Below are positions 25,287-34,037 of a stretch of 40,179 bases of DNA, piece after piece; within the stretch, counting starts at the first letter, position 1; the number at the start of each line of letters is the position of its first letter. The stretch is from NCBI RefSeq assembly GCF_000269905.1, contig NZ_AKIF01000003.1, positions 1 to 40,179 of the forward strand, read 5' to 3'. A program made the translations under genes and the position numbers. The stretch is from Alkalibacillus haloalkaliphilus C5. Its GTDB lineage: Bacteria; Bacillota; Bacilli; Bacillales; Alkalibacillaceae. The notes beneath the pieces were generated by a model. It worked only from the letters and a program-made list of their open reading frames with translations, did not search any database and was not told the DNA's origin.

Positions 25287-26756
25287 TTATTCAGAACCTG
25301 TTCGCTTATCATCTTGTGGGTGAACGATACTCGGACGACGTTCTTGGATCGGAACTGATACTCTAAATAGAATGTTATACATCGCTTTAGCGTTAAATGG
25401 TATTAACGGCCATAAATATGGCGTGTTTAATGAGTAAGTTCGAGTTAAAATTAAAGCATATAAAGTCATACCGAGCACTAAACCTAAAACGCCAAAAGAT
25501 GCAGTTAAAATTACAAGCGCAATCCTTGAGATTTTATTTGCTACCGATAACTCATAACTTGGTGTTGCATAACTCCCTACTGCAGCAATTGCGACATAAA
25601 GTATAATTTCAGGTGTAAAGAGACCAACTTCAATTGCGATCTCACCAATTAACACTGCTGCTATTAAACCGAGCGCAGTCGATACAGCAGTCGGTGTATG
25701 AATGGCTGCTATACGAAGGAACTCTAACCCTAAGTCTGCTAGTAATGCTTGTATGACAATCGGCACATTCCCTTCTTCTGATGGGCCAATGTAAGCTAAG
25801 TTTTCAGGTAGTTTGTCAGGTTCTAAAACAAACAGTAACCATAACGGGAGTAAGAATAATGAAGCTAATATACCTAAAAACCTTACCCATCTTACAAATG
25901 TACCGACAAAGGGAACTTGTCTAAATTCCTCGGCATGTTGAACGTGATGAAAATAGGTAGTCGGAGTAATCATGACACTTGGGGATGTATCCACCATGAC
26001 TAGAACATGACCTTCAAACAAATGAGCTGAAGCTACGTCAGGCCTTTCTGTATATCTAACTAACGGAAAAGGTGTTTTAGCTTGACTTAATATAAATTCT
26101 TCTAACGTTTTGTCTGACATGGACAATCCATCTACATCAATCTTTTCAATCTCGCTTTTTACCGTTTCGATTAACCCTGGGTCCGCTATATCATCAATGT
26201 ACATAATCGATACGTCCATTTTTGAACGTTTACCAACTTGCATAATTTCAAGACGCAAATTTTCATCTCTTACACGCCTTCTAGTTAAACCGGCATTTTC
26301 AATAATATTTTCAGTAAAACCGTCTCGTGATCCCCTTACAACTCTCTCTGTATCTGGTTCTTCTGGTCCTCTTCCAGGATAATTACGAACATCTACAACA
26401 TAGGCTTTATCTTTTCCATCAACGACTACCACTAATAGTCCCGACATGATTTCTGTCGCAGCATCATCAACTGATTGAATTTCTTCAAATTGGTGATTAG
26501 CTAACCTATTTTTAACAATTTCAGGTACTTTATTTTCATTCTCTTCAAAGTCATTTATTTCAATAACTTTCTTTAATATTTCAGTTACAAATTCGGTATC
26601 TACAAGACCGTTTACATAGTAAAAGTCCACTTCTTTGCCTAAAACAATAATTGTTCGATAACCAATATCAAATGAAACATCAAGCCCAAGCTTATCCTCA
26701 AATACCTTTCTATTTTCTGTAATCGAACTTTTAATTTTAAGTTCTTCATTAGCCAT
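25287..26756 (-). CDS. spoVAF: SpoVAF, GerA-type spore membrane protein
   Basis: Spore inner-membrane protein related to the A subunits of GerA germinant receptors, last gene of the spoVA operon. A large N-terminal cytosolic domain is followed by a membrane region with about four to five helices (about 305-450). GerA-family motifs include VVDGKDKAYVVDVRNYPGR, GSRDGFTENI and the C-terminal SVPIQERRPSIVHPQ. About 489 aa. The ATG at 26754-26756 (GGGTG upstream) or the GTG at 26766-26768 (GAGG upstream) could start it. It follows spoVAEB by only a few nt. Confidence 0.93.
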   Translation of the reverse strand: MANEELKIKSSITENRKVFEDKLGLDVSFDIGYRTIIVLGKEVDFYYVNGLVDTEFVTEILKKVIEINDFEENENKVPEIVKNRLANHQFEEIQSVDDAATEIMSGLLVVVVDGKDKAYVVDVRNYPGRGPEEPDTERVVRGSRDGFTENIIENAGLTRRRVRDENLRLEIMQVGKRSKMDVSIMYIDDIADPGLIETVKSEIEKIDVDGLSMSDKTLEEFILSQAKTPFPLVRYTERPDVASAHLFEGHVLVMVDTSPSVMITPTTYFHHVQHAEEFRQVPFVGTFVRWVRFLGILASLFLLPLWLLFVLEPDKLPENLAYIGPSEEGNVPIVIQALLADLGLEFLRIAAIHTPTAVSTALGLIAAVLIGEIAIEVGLFTPEIILYVAIAAVGSYATPSYELSVANKISRIALVILTASFGVLGLVLGMTLYALILTRTYSLNTPYLWPLIPFNAKAMYNILFRVSVPIQERRPSIVHPQDDKRTGSE

Positions 26757-26771
26757 AAACAAACGCACCCT

Positions 26772-27128
26772 TTATCCTCTAGGTTTAAAGATCAATGCTA
26801 CGATAAAACCGAATAATATAGCTGATGCAATACCTGCTGAAGTTAATTGGAAGATCCCGACTGCAATACCCATAAATCCGTGCTCCTCTGATTGAACCAT
26901 CGCACCATGTAACAAAGAATGCCCAAAACTTGTAATTGGAACAGTCGCTCCAGCACCGGCAAACTCAATTAATTTATCATACAGCCCGAATCCGTCTAAC
27001 ACAGCACCTGCAACTACAAATGATGACATGACATGTGCTGGTGTTAATTTGAAAATATCTAAAAGGAGTTGCCCGATTACACAAATTGTGCCACCAACAA
27101 CGAAAGCCCAAAAGAAATCCATAATCAT
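26772..27128 (-). CDS. spoVAEB: SpoVAEB, stage V sporulation membrane protein
   Basis: Small integral membrane protein of the SpoVA complex that moves Ca-dipicolinate across the spore inner membrane. Three to four helices; homologous to SpoVAC along its length ([25 protein letters not shown]). The ATG at 27126-27128 overlaps the spoVAD stop (ATGA) and has GGTGAG 6 nt upstream, giving 118 aa (B. subtilis 116); the longer in-frame extension into spoVAD is unlikely. In B. subtilis spoVAEA lies between this gene and spoVAF; here spoVAF follows directly. Confidence 0.93.
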   Translation of the reverse strand: MIMDFFWAFVVGGTICVIGQLLLDIFKLTPAHVMSSFVVAGAVLDGFGLYDKLIEFAGAGATVPITSFGHSLLHGAMVQSEEHGFMGIAVGIFQLTSAGIASAILFGFIVALIFKPRG

Positions 27129-28137
27129 GTTGCACTCACCCGCTTCAATACAACACCGTGAGCAATACACGGAATTGTTTCTTTTTGTTGTACAATCGTA
27201 GGGCTAAGTAACGCACCTGTAGCGACAACCAACACTTTACTCAACTCCCCTGCTTTAAGTTGCTGAACAACTTGACCATAAGTTACAATGGCTGATGCTG
27301 CACAACCACTTCCACCTGCAAAAATGTTTTGGTTGGAGTGATAAACCATTAACCCACAATCACGATGAACGCTTTCTATGTCATAACCCGATTGATAAGC
27401 CAACTTTTTAACAATTGGAGTACCGACACTCGATAAATCACCCGTTAATATTAGATCGTAATCCTCTGGAGTTCGGTTGAAATCTTTTAAATGTTGTACA
27501 ATGGTATCAGCGGCCGCTGGTGCCATGGCCGATCCCATATCAAGTGGATCATCCGCCCCAAAATCAATAACTTTACCAATTGTTGCACCTTCTACTTGAA
27601 TTGGACTATGCTCTTTAGAAATTAACGCCGAACCAGCACCAGTAACAGTCGATGTTGCTGTATCAGGTTTTTGACCACCATATTCAGTCGGATAGCGAAA
27701 TTGTCTCTCCGCAGTTGAATAGTGACTACTTGTACTAGCCAACACATAATTACAGTTTCCACTATCAACTAGCGACGCTCCCATAGCCAACGTTTGCATT
27801 GAAGTAGAGCATGCACCGAAAACACCTAAAAAAGAACTTTCATAATTTCTTGCAGTATAATTTGAAGAAACAGTTTGGTTTAAAAGATCTCCACTAATAA
27901 TTAAATCAATTACATCTTCACGAACCTTAGACTTTTCTATACACATCTTGATTGATTTATTTAGTATATTTTGCTCTGCTTGCTCCCAAGTTTTGCCGCC
28001 ACAGTATAAATTCTCATATGAAAAGTCAAAGGTTTGACCTAAAGGGCCTGCTTTCTCTTTAGGGCCAGAGGCCGTTGCAGTACCTTTTATATAACTTCGT
28101 TGTTATTAAAAATCCATGAATGTTTTCCTTGTTTCAT
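27125..28137 (-). pseudogene. spoVAD: SpoVAD, dipicolinic acid-binding protein, single-base frameshift near the start
   Basis: Peripheral inner-membrane protein with a thiolase-like fold that binds dipicolinic acid for its import into the spore. The true start is the ATG at 28135-28137 with AGGTGG 7 nt upstream: it reads MKQGKHSWIFNNNEV and then hits a stop. Adding one T between 28092 and 28093 (GTTATA to GTTTATA) restores YIKGTATASGPKEKAGPLG and an uninterrupted 337-aa protein (B. subtilis 338), running through GVFGACSTSMQTLAMGA. An open frame of 273 aa begins later at 27946 but lacks the conserved first 64 residues. The remainder is intact, so assembly error is likely. Confidence 0.92.
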
Positions 28138-28156
28138 AAAAGAACCACCTTACACT

Positions 28157-28603
28157 TTAAAATAGAGTTTGAATTGTATAGCGAATCACACCTACAACGT
28201 AAGCAGCTACCGTTCCAAATACAATGACTGAACCAGCTAGCTTAAACATGTTTGTAGCAACCCCTAATACGATCCCTTCACTTTTATGTTCTAATGCTGC
28301 ACTTGTAATCGAATTTGCAAAACCTGTCACTGGCACAGCTGAACCGGCACCAGCAAATTGTCCTATCTTATCATACAATCCAAATCCTGTTAATAAAGCC
28401 GCAATTAAGATTAATGTCGTAATAGTTGGATTAGCTGCTTCTTTCGAAGTGAATCCGAACATTTCCATAAAAAAAACGGTCAAACCTTGTCCAATTAAAC
28501 AAATGAATCCCCCGACTAAAAACGCTTTTAAGCAATTTCGAAAATACTTAGGTTTTGGTTGATAATTTTTTAATGATTGCTTATAGTTTTCTTTTGTAAT
28601 CAA
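28157..28603 (-). CDS. spoVAC: SpoVAC, stage V sporulation membrane protein
   Basis: Membrane protein of the SpoVA channel; the B. subtilis protein behaves as a mechanosensitive channel in release of dipicolinate. Four hydrophobic segments, with FLVGGFICLIGQGL and GLYDKIGQFAGAGSAVPVTGF. 148 aa (B. subtilis 150). The start is TTG with GGAG 8 nt upstream; lies between spoVAB and spoVAD. Confidence 0.95.
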   Translation of the reverse strand: MITKENYKQSLKNYQPKPKYFRNCLKAFLVGGFICLIGQGLTVFFMEMFGFTSKEAANPTITTLILIAALLTGFGLYDKIGQFAGAGSAVPVTGFANSITSAALEHKSEGIVLGVATNMFKLAGSVIVFGTVAAYVVGVIRYTIQTLF

Positions 28604-28618
28604 TCGTCTTGCTCCTTT

Positions 28619-29035
28619 CTAATTCACAAAAAATATCCATTGAAACAACGACCCTAAAATCTTTCCAAAAACAATAGCTAAAACTAATAAAGGAATAAAA
28701 TTGTCTACGTGTAATCTCTTAGCTAAAATCGGAAATACATTTAGTACTTCGGTTAATGCAGCTGCTAACATACCGATAAAAATCCCATGTAATAATCCCC
28801 AATAAACCTCAACGAAAACGGGTGTTTGAAACGTGTAGTCACTAAATGTGACCCAAATTCCAAACATTGCCCCTAATATGACTGACCATTCATAAATACG
28901 GATCAACTTTCCTGACTTAGACAGTTGAACTAAACGAGGGATTATACCTAATACTGTTAGAAAGGCTACAAAACCAGAGCCTACCGCTAGACCAGCAGAT
29001 AAACCGACAATTATTTCTACAGCGTAACTAATCAT
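28619..29035 (-). CDS. spoVAB: SpoVAB, stage V sporulation membrane protein
   Basis: Integral membrane protein of the spoVA operon, about four to five helices, 138 aa (B. subtilis 141). Family features include VGLSAGLAVGSGFVAFLTVL near the N-terminus and GLLHGIFIGMLAAALTEVLN. The ATG overlaps the spoVAA end by 8 nt and there is no clear ribosome site, so translation is probably coupled to spoVAA. Its exact role in dipicolinate transport is not settled. Confidence 0.94.
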   Translation of the reverse strand: MISYAVEIIVGLSAGLAVGSGFVAFLTVLGIIPRLVQLSKSGKLIRIYEWSVILGAMFGIWVTFSDYTFQTPVFVEVYWGLLHGIFIGMLAAALTEVLNVFPILAKRLHVDNFIPLLVLAIVFGKILGSLFQWIFFVN

Positions 29036-29639
29036 TATCTTTGTTCAACTCATTTTCATTAAATGTGACGTATTCATATAAATTCTGGTCGTAATTAAAC
29101 ATTTCAACTTCAAGCGGACTTGGCTCTTCATTAAACTTCTTCTTCAAGAAATGGTTAAAAAACAAAATCATCCCTAAACCTAATCCAATTGAATATGGGA
29201 TTTGTAACCAAAGGACACTTCGATCTATATCTCCAGACATCATGCTGTGCAACCTCTCCTGTACTTCTGGCATACTTACATCAAAATGAAAATTCATAAT
29301 AGCCATAGCTGCACCTATAAACAAAAGTGTCCAAATGAAAAAGACATAAATTGGGTACATTTTCGTACGAGGTTGTTCAAGTATTAAAATCGTTTGTGAT
29401 GGTCCAACAGATTCAATATCGTATTCTGGGTACAGGTTTTGTATTTTTTTAATAATGTTATATAAGTCAATTACTTTATACGTTTGATCATACTCTGTTA
29501 CTTCGTAAACAAATAAGTTTAAAAGTTTACTTTGTAATTGCTCTGCACAACTAATCCAGGCGATATCTCCTAGTCTTATTTGGTCGTTGAGATTGACTTT
29601 CCGCTTGTATTTCAGACGCAAATATATGACATTAGACAT
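29028..29639 (-). CDS. spoVAA: SpoVAA, first gene of the spoVA operon
   Basis: Protein with a soluble N-terminal domain (about 1-110) and two transmembrane helices (about 113-135, 150-172); 203 aa, matching B. subtilis SpoVAA (206). The N-terminal region (VIYLRLKYKRKVNLNDQIRLGDIAWI) fits the family. ATG with GGGATGGG 8 nt upstream. A SigmaG-like promoter lies about 35 nt further upstream, as expected for this forespore operon. Confidence 0.94.
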   Translation of the reverse strand: MSNVIYLRLKYKRKVNLNDQIRLGDIAWISCAEQLQSKLLNLFVYEVTEYDQTYKVIDLYNIIKKIQNLYPEYDIESVGPSQTILILEQPRTKMYPIYVFFIWTLLFIGAAMAIMNFHFDVSMPEVQERLHSMMSGDIDRSVLWLQIPYSIGLGLGMILFFNHFLKKKFNEEPSPLEVEMFNYDQNLYEYVTFNENELNKDND

Positions 29640-29672
29640 TTGTTAGACCCATCCCTTGAATTGCTATATTGT

Positions 29673-29702
29673 TATTATGTACATCGAGAAGTAATCCATG
29701 TA
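29673..29702 (-). promoter_or_regulatory. SigmaG-type promoter of the spoVA operon
   Basis: On the minus strand TACATG (-35, 5/6 to TGMATR), 17 nt, CATAATA (-10, full match to CATNNTA), about 34 nt before spoVAA. Agrees with the known SigmaG control of spoVA. Confidence 0.6.
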
Positions 29703-29748
29703 TTTTTTACAAACTATATTGGCCAATAATATTAAACTCTCTGATGAC

Positions 29749-29795
29749 AAAAATAAAAGGAACATTAACTTGCATTTACAAGTTAATGTTCCTTT
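29749..29795 (-). terminator. Terminator after sigF
   Basis: A perfect 17-bp stem (29756-29772 with 29779-29795), 6-nt loop, then TATTTTTG on the minus strand. Separates the spoIIA operon from spoVA. Confidence 0.85.
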
Positions 29796-29799
29796 AGTT

Positions 29800-30552
29800 T
29801 TATGTCTCCAACAAATCTTCTAATTCAGACAATATACTCTTCTCCAGACGTGAAACCTGGACTTGAGATATATTTAATCGTTTAGCCACTTCTGATTGTG
29901 TTTGATCTTTAAAGTACCTTAAATAAATGATTAACCTTTCGCGATTGTCTAGTTTTTGTATCGCTTCTTTTAAAGCAATGTGATCAAACCACCTTGTTTC
30001 TTTATCTGCAATTTGATCCATCAATGTAATTGGATCACCTTCATTTTCATACACCGTTTCGTGAATAGAATGAGTCCCTTGGTTTGCTTCAATTGCCATA
30101 ACAAGTTCTTCTTTCGGAATCTCCAATGCTTCACTTAACTCTACAATGGATGGAGAACGCCCATATGCTTTTGTTAACTCATCTTTTTTAGCCCTAATTT
30201 TATGGTTCATTTCTTTTAGTGAACGGCTCACTTTAATTGAACCATCATCTCGAATAAAACGCTGTATTTCACCAATAATCATGGGTACAGCATAAGTCGA
30301 AAAGCGCACATCATAACTTAAGTCAAATTTATCTATTGACTTAATTAATCCAATACACCCTATTTGAAATAAGTCGTCAGCTTCATAACCTCGGTTTAAA
30401 AAACGTTGAACAACCGACCAAACAAGTCGAGTGTTCTTCTCAACAATTAAATCTCGCGCGTCTTGATCACCTTGCTGACTTCGTTCGATGAGTTCTTTCA
30501 CTTCTTCATTTGATAAAGCGCGCTCATCTTTAACTTGCTTATTTTCTTTCAT
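29800..30552 (-). CDS. sigF: RNA polymerase sporulation sigma factor SigmaF
   Basis: First compartment-specific sigma factor, active in the forespore, held by SpoIIAB until release by SpoIIAA. Region 2 (RLVWSVVQRFLNRGYEADDLFQIGCIGLIKSI, FSTYAVPMIIGEIQRFIRDDG), region 3 (PSIVELSEALEI) and region 4 HTH (QSEVAKRLNISQVQVSRLEK) are intact. The ATG at 30550-30552 lies 5 nt after CGGTGA, which contains the spoIIAB stop; upstream ATG and GTG in that motif are alternatives. About 250 aa (B. subtilis 255). Confidence 0.96.
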   Translation of the reverse strand: MKENKQVKDERALSNEEVKELIERSQQGDQDARDLIVEKNTRLVWSVVQRFLNRGYEADDLFQIGCIGLIKSIDKFDLSYDVRFSTYAVPMIIGEIQRFIRDDGSIKVSRSLKEMNHKIRAKKDELTKAYGRSPSIVELSEALEIPKEELVMAIEANQGTHSIHETVYENEGDPITLMDQIADKETRWFDHIALKEAIQKLDNRERLIIYLRYFKDQTQSEVAKRLNISQVQVSRLEKSILSELEDLLET

Positions 30553-30557
30553 TGACA

Positions 30558-31001
30558 TCACCGAACAGCATGACGTTCATTGTGATTGAATTTTTTCCTC
30601 AATGTTACCGTTGTACCTTGACCTTCAGCTGACACCACTTCAAACTCGTCCATAAAATTCTCCATAATCGTAAAACCCATTCCAGAACGCTCTAACTCTG
30701 GCTTAGAAGTATACATCGGTTCAACCGCTTCATCGATGTCAGGAATCCCTTTTCCGTAATCTATAATCTTTAATGAAACTTCTTCCTCATCAATATGGCA
30801 CTCTAACTCTACAACACCTTGGTCCATGTCTTCATAACCGTGAATAATAGCATTCGTTACCGCTTCAGAGACAACAGTTTTGACCTCTGTTAATTCATCC
30901 ATTGTCGGGTCTAATTGCGATATAAAAGAAGCAACAACTACTCTTGCAAATGATTCATTCTCACTTTTAGCAGCCATCTCAACTTTCATATGATTGTTCA
31001 T
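30558..31001 (-). CDS. spoIIAB: SpoIIAB, anti-SigmaF factor and SpoIIAA kinase
   Basis: Binds SigmaF and phosphorylates SpoIIAA on serine. GHKL-type ATPase fold with N-box [13 protein letters not shown]1 DYGKGI and the lid/G2 region [16 protein letters not shown]. 147 aa. ATG overlaps the spoIIAA stop by 4 nt (ATGA) with GGGGTGG upstream. Ends in Arg-stop, CGG TGA, which doubles as the sigF ribosome site. Confidence 0.97.
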   Translation of the reverse strand: MNNHMKVEMAAKSENESFARVVVASFISQLDPTMDELTEVKTVVSEAVTNAIIHGYEDMDQGVVELECHIDEEEVSLKIIDYGKGIPDIDEAVEPMYTSKPELERSGMGFTIMENFMDEFEVVSAEGQGTTVTLRKKFNHNERHAVR

Positions 31002-31351
31002 GAAGCCACCCCCAAACGGGATAGTGCAGCTGTTTCATCCTCTTCAGTATTAACTAGTTTAAACATCCCGGAAAGTTCAAATAATCTTTTGACAGAATTA
31101 TTAATGGAGCAAATGACCATCTCACCATCATTAGCTTTAACTTCCTTATAACGTCCAAGGAAAACACCTAAACCTGATGAATCCATAAATGATAACCTTT
31201 CTAGGTTAACCACAACATTCTTAATGTCTTCATCTTGTAAATACTGTTGCCATTTTTCTTTTAAAGATTCTGCTTCATGATGGTCCAATTCACCAACTAA
31301 ACGAACAAGCAACACATCTTCTTTTCTCTCGAAATGTGAAATAAGGCTCAA
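30998..31351 (-). CDS. spoIIAA: SpoIIAA, anti-anti-sigma factor
   Basis: STAS-domain protein that, when dephosphorylated by SpoIIE, displaces SigmaF from SpoIIAB. The phospho-acceptor is Ser58 in [11 protein letters not shown], the same position as in B. subtilis. 117 aa. The start is TTG (31349-31351, MSLISHF), supported by the B. subtilis N-terminus MSL; AAAGGAGG is about 10 nt upstream. An out-of-frame ATG CAT TGA sits between ribosome site and start, and the TTG lies in the stem of a predicted hairpin. Confidence 0.95.
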   Translation of the reverse strand: MSLISHFERKEDVLLVRLVGELDHHEAESLKEKWQQYLQDEDIKNVVVNLERLSFMDSSGLGVFLGRYKEVKANDGEMVICSINNSVKRLFELSGMFKLVNTEEDETAALSRLGVAS

Positions 31352-31389
31352 TGCATTCTTCCTCCTTTGAATAGATGCTATTGAGCCTT
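31343..31389 (-). promoter_or_regulatory. Hairpin enclosing the spoIIAA ribosome site and start codon
   Basis: Inverted repeat of 14 bp with a one-base bulge: 31343-31356 pairs with 31375-31378 plus 31380-31389 (core AAGGCTCAAT/ATTGAGCCTT). The 18-nt loop holds the Shine-Dalgarno (31361-31369) and the TTG start is in the 3' arm. No T run follows, so it is not a terminator. A translational control role is inferred. Confidence 0.6.
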
Positions 31390-31416
31390 TTCGCCATTAT
31401 TATTTTGTTTTCCTGC
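31387..31416 (-). promoter_or_regulatory. SigmaH-type promoter of spoIIA operon
   Basis: On the minus strand GCAGGAAAA (-35, full match to RNAGGAWWW), 12 nt, GGCGAAAAG (-10, 7/9 to RNNGAATWW). Position between dacF and spoIIAA matches the SigmaH promoter known in B. subtilis. Confidence 0.6.
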
Positions 31417-31428
31417 ACAAAGACAAAA

Positions 31429-32610
31429 CTAGTTCAATTTCGACATAACATCCCGATGATGTAGTTGATTCATCATTCGCTTCCACAATGTAAAGACTGA
31501 TGCATCTTTTATTTCTTCTTTAATTGTTAAAGGGTAATCTTTAACGAGTTGGTCTTCTTTGTATATTTCAATTTTACCAACTTCATCATCTTTTGCTAAT
31601 GGCCATTCATCAGATGAATCAACTGAAATTTCTGTACGATAATCACTAATTTTTTCGCCTTTTTCTAATAACATCGAAATGTTTTGTTTAGGCGAAGCTA
31701 CTAAATAGTCATTATCTGCTTTAATATGTTGCCAACGATATAACTCATCACCTTTAGCATGAACTTGATGTAACTCATAATGTCCATAGGCATAATCAAG
31801 CATTGATGTAATATCAGCGTTACGTTTTTGTGGTGTTTCTGCTCCCATTACGACAGATACGACTCTCATGTCACCTCGTTTGGCTGTTGCTGTTAAACAA
31901 TACTTAGCTTCACTTGTATAACCTGTTTTTAAGCCATCAACACCTTGATAGAACTTAACTAACCTATTCGTGTTAACAAGCCAAAACTCATCATCTGTAT
32001 CTTGTCTTAAGTAATCCTCATAAATTTTTGTATAATCGGTTATTTCTTCATGATTTAGGAGCTCCTGAGCAATTCGAGCCATGTCATGTGCAGAACTATA
32101 TTGATTTTCATCAGGTAAACCTGTCGAGTTAACGAAATTAGTATTCTCCAAGCCGAGTTCACTCGCTCGTTCATTCATTTGATCGATAAATGCTTGTTCA
32201 GTAACTGCAATCCGTTCTGCAAGCGCTACAGTTGCATCATTCGCTGAGGCTACCGCAACAGCTTTTAATAATTCCTCAACTGTCATTTCTTCAAATGGCT
32301 CTAGGTAAATTTGAGAACCACCCATTGATGCAGCATATTCACTTACTTGAATCGTTTCATCCAATGTGATTGTCCCTTTATCAAGCTCTTCCATAATTAA
32401 AAGCATAGACATAAGCTTCGTCATACTTGCTGGTGGCAAACGTTTATGTGGATCTTTATCATACAGAACTGTTCCTGTATCAACCTCTAACAACATGGCT
32501 GACTTTGCCGATTCAACTAATTCACTACTTCCTTCTTCATTAGCCCATATATTCATTTGTGGAAATAATAAAAATAAGATCACCGTTAAAATTGTAATTT
32601 TACGTAGCAC
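31429..32610 (-). CDS. dacF: DacF, forespore D-alanyl-D-alanine carboxypeptidase
   Basis: Peptidase S11 PBP made in the forespore that adjusts cortex/germ-wall cross-linking. Signal peptide (about 1-23), SMTK (Ser62, Lys65), SAN (122-124), KTG (228-230), then a C-terminal PBP5-type beta domain (about 275-370). 393 aa (B. subtilis 389). The start is GTG at 32608-32610 with GGAGG 8 nt upstream; an ATG five codons earlier precedes the ribosome site and is not favoured. Directly upstream of spoIIAA. Confidence 0.94.
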   Translation of the reverse strand: MLRKITILTVILFLLFPQMNIWANEEGSSELVESAKSAMLLEVDTGTVLYDKDPHKRLPPASMTKLMSMLLIMEELDKGTITLDETIQVSEYAASMGGSQIYLEPFEEMTVEELLKAVAVASANDATVALAERIAVTEQAFIDQMNERASELGLENTNFVNSTGLPDENQYSSAHDMARIAQELLNHEEITDYTKIYEDYLRQDTDDEFWLVNTNRLVKFYQGVDGLKTGYTSEAKYCLTATAKRGDMRVVSVVMGAETPQKRNADITSMLDYAYGHYELHQVHAKGDELYRWQHIKADNDYLVASPKQNISMLLEKGEKISDYRTEISVDSSDEWPLAKDDEVGKIEIYKEDQLVKDYPLTIKEEIKDASVFTLWKRMMNQLHHRDVMSKLN

Positions 32611-32635
32611 ATTAATTCCCTCCATTCATGCTTCA

Positions 32636-32645
32636 TATTTTTTCC
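32636..32645 (-). promoter_or_regulatory. SigmaF-type -10 of dacF
   Basis: GGAAAAAATA on the minus strand matches the SigmaF -10 consensus GGnrAnAHTR at every position, about 26 nt before the dacF start. No good -35 was found, so moderate confidence only. Confidence 0.4.
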
Positions 32646-32670
32646 ATAGAAAAATTTTTTATTACATAAA

Positions 32671-32714
32671 AACAAAAAAATCCTGAGTTTTCTTTTTTAG
32701 AAAACCCAGGATTT
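32671..32714 (-). terminator. Terminator after pdp
   Basis: A 15-bp stem with one G-U pair (32678-32692 with 32700-32714), 7-nt loop, then TTTTGTTT on the minus strand. Strong terminator closing xerD-deoB-punA-pdp. Confidence 0.88.
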
Positions 32715-32720
32715 CATATA

Positions 32721-34025
32721 TTACTCAGAAATGATCGTTTTAATTAATTGTGGTGGTTGTACACTATCTGTAGTTAGCGTGATATTTTCGTATAGCTTCT
32801 TTTTAATTGAATCTACATCTTCTTGATTAGAATGAATCGTTAATAAAGATTCACCTTCTTCTACGTAGTCACCAACCTTTTTGTTTAGCACGACACCGAC
32901 AGCAAGGTCAATTTGTGAATCTTTTGTTTGACGTCCTGCACCTAATAACATGGCTGCATTACCGATCTCATCAGCAACAATTTCACTTACATAGCCTGAT
33001 TGTTTAGCAGGAAGTTCAATATTATACTCTGCTTGTGGTAATTTGATCGGCTCATCAACAACCGATGCAGCTCCACCTTGCGAGGATAAGAAAGTTTTCA
33101 ATGTTTGTATGGCCTCACCATTTTCGATCACTTTTTCTAACAAGTCTCTTGCTTCATCAAGTGAACTTGCCTTGCCACCTAGTACAACCATTTGACTTGC
33201 AAGTGTTAATGATAGTTCAGTTAAGTCATCTGGCCCTTCACCACGTAACGTATCAATCGCTTCTTGTACTTCTAACGAGTTACCAATCGCACGACCTAAC
33301 GGCTGACCCATATCACTAATAACAGCCATCGTGTTACGACCAACATTGTTACCGATCGATACCATTGCTTTAGCAAGTTCAACAGATTCTTCTTCGCTCT
33401 TCATAAATGCACCTGCACCTGTTTTTACATCAAGTACAATCGCATCAGCACCAGCGGCAATTTTCTTACTCATAATGGAACTAGCGATTAATGGAATTGA
33501 ATTGACAGTCGCTGTTACATCTCTTAAGCCGTAAAGCTTTTTATCAGCTGGCGTTAAATTACCTGACTGTCCGATCACAGAAAGCTTATTTTCATTAACT
33601 AAGCGAATAAATTCTTCGTTATCGATTTCAACGTGGAAACCTGGTACAGCCTCTAACTTATCAATTGTACCACCTGTATGGCCTAACCCACGTCCACTCA
33701 TTTTAGCAACTGGCACACCTACAGCTGCAACTAATGGTGCTAACACTAGTGTTGTAGTGTCACCAACTCCACCTGTAGAGTGCTTATCAACTTTCACTCC
33801 TTTAATAGGCGAAAGGTCAATTGTGTCTCCAGACTCAACCATAGCCATTGTTAAAGTAGCACGCTCTTGTTCTGTCATTCCATTAAAATAAATAGCCATA
33901 GCTAAAGCACTTGCTTGATATTCTGGAATTGAGCCATCTGTATATCCTTCAATGAAGAAATTTAGCTCTTCATCGGTTAATGCTTCACCGTCTCTTTTCT
34001 TTGCGATAATATCATACATTCGCAT
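32721..34025 (-). CDS. pdp: Pyrimidine-nucleoside phosphorylase
   Basis: Splits uridine, deoxyuridine and thymidine with phosphate, in nucleoside salvage. Signature [16 protein letters not shown], phosphate loop [13 protein letters not shown] and the C-terminal anticodon-like alpha/beta domain are present; 434 aa. ATG with GGAG about 8 nt upstream. In B. subtilis pdp is in the dra-nupC-pdp operon; here it follows punA by 12 nt and completes a deoB-punA-pdp salvage set. Confidence 0.96.
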   Translation of the reverse strand: MRMYDIIAKKRDGEALTDEELNFFIEGYTDGSIPEYQASALAMAIYFNGMTEQERATLTMAMVESGDTIDLSPIKGVKVDKHSTGGVGDTTTLVLAPLVAAVGVPVAKMSGRGLGHTGGTIDKLEAVPGFHVEIDNEEFIRLVNENKLSVIGQSGNLTPADKKLYGLRDVTATVNSIPLIASSIMSKKIAAGADAIVLDVKTGAGAFMKSEEESVELAKAMVSIGNNVGRNTMAVISDMGQPLGRAIGNSLEVQEAIDTLRGEGPDDLTELSLTLASQMVVLGGKASSLDEARDLLEKVIENGEAIQTLKTFLSSQGGAASVVDEPIKLPQAEYNIELPAKQSGYVSEIVADEIGNAAMLLGAGRQTKDSQIDLAVGVVLNKKVGDYVEEGESLLTIHSNQEDVDSIKKKLYENITLTTDSVQPPQLIKTIISE

Positions 34026-34037
34026 GGCAATTGCTCC

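Noticed and set aside
26110-26382. 90-codon frame antisense to spoVAF
   Set aside because: No ribosome site or recognisable domain; shadow of spoVAF.
27125-27946. SpoVAD starting at 27946
   Set aside because: It lacks a ribosome site and the conserved first 64 residues, which are present upstream in another frame after a single missing base.
28224-28562. 112-codon frame antisense to spoVAC
   Set aside because: No ribosome site, mirrors a strongly conserved membrane gene; a shadow frame.
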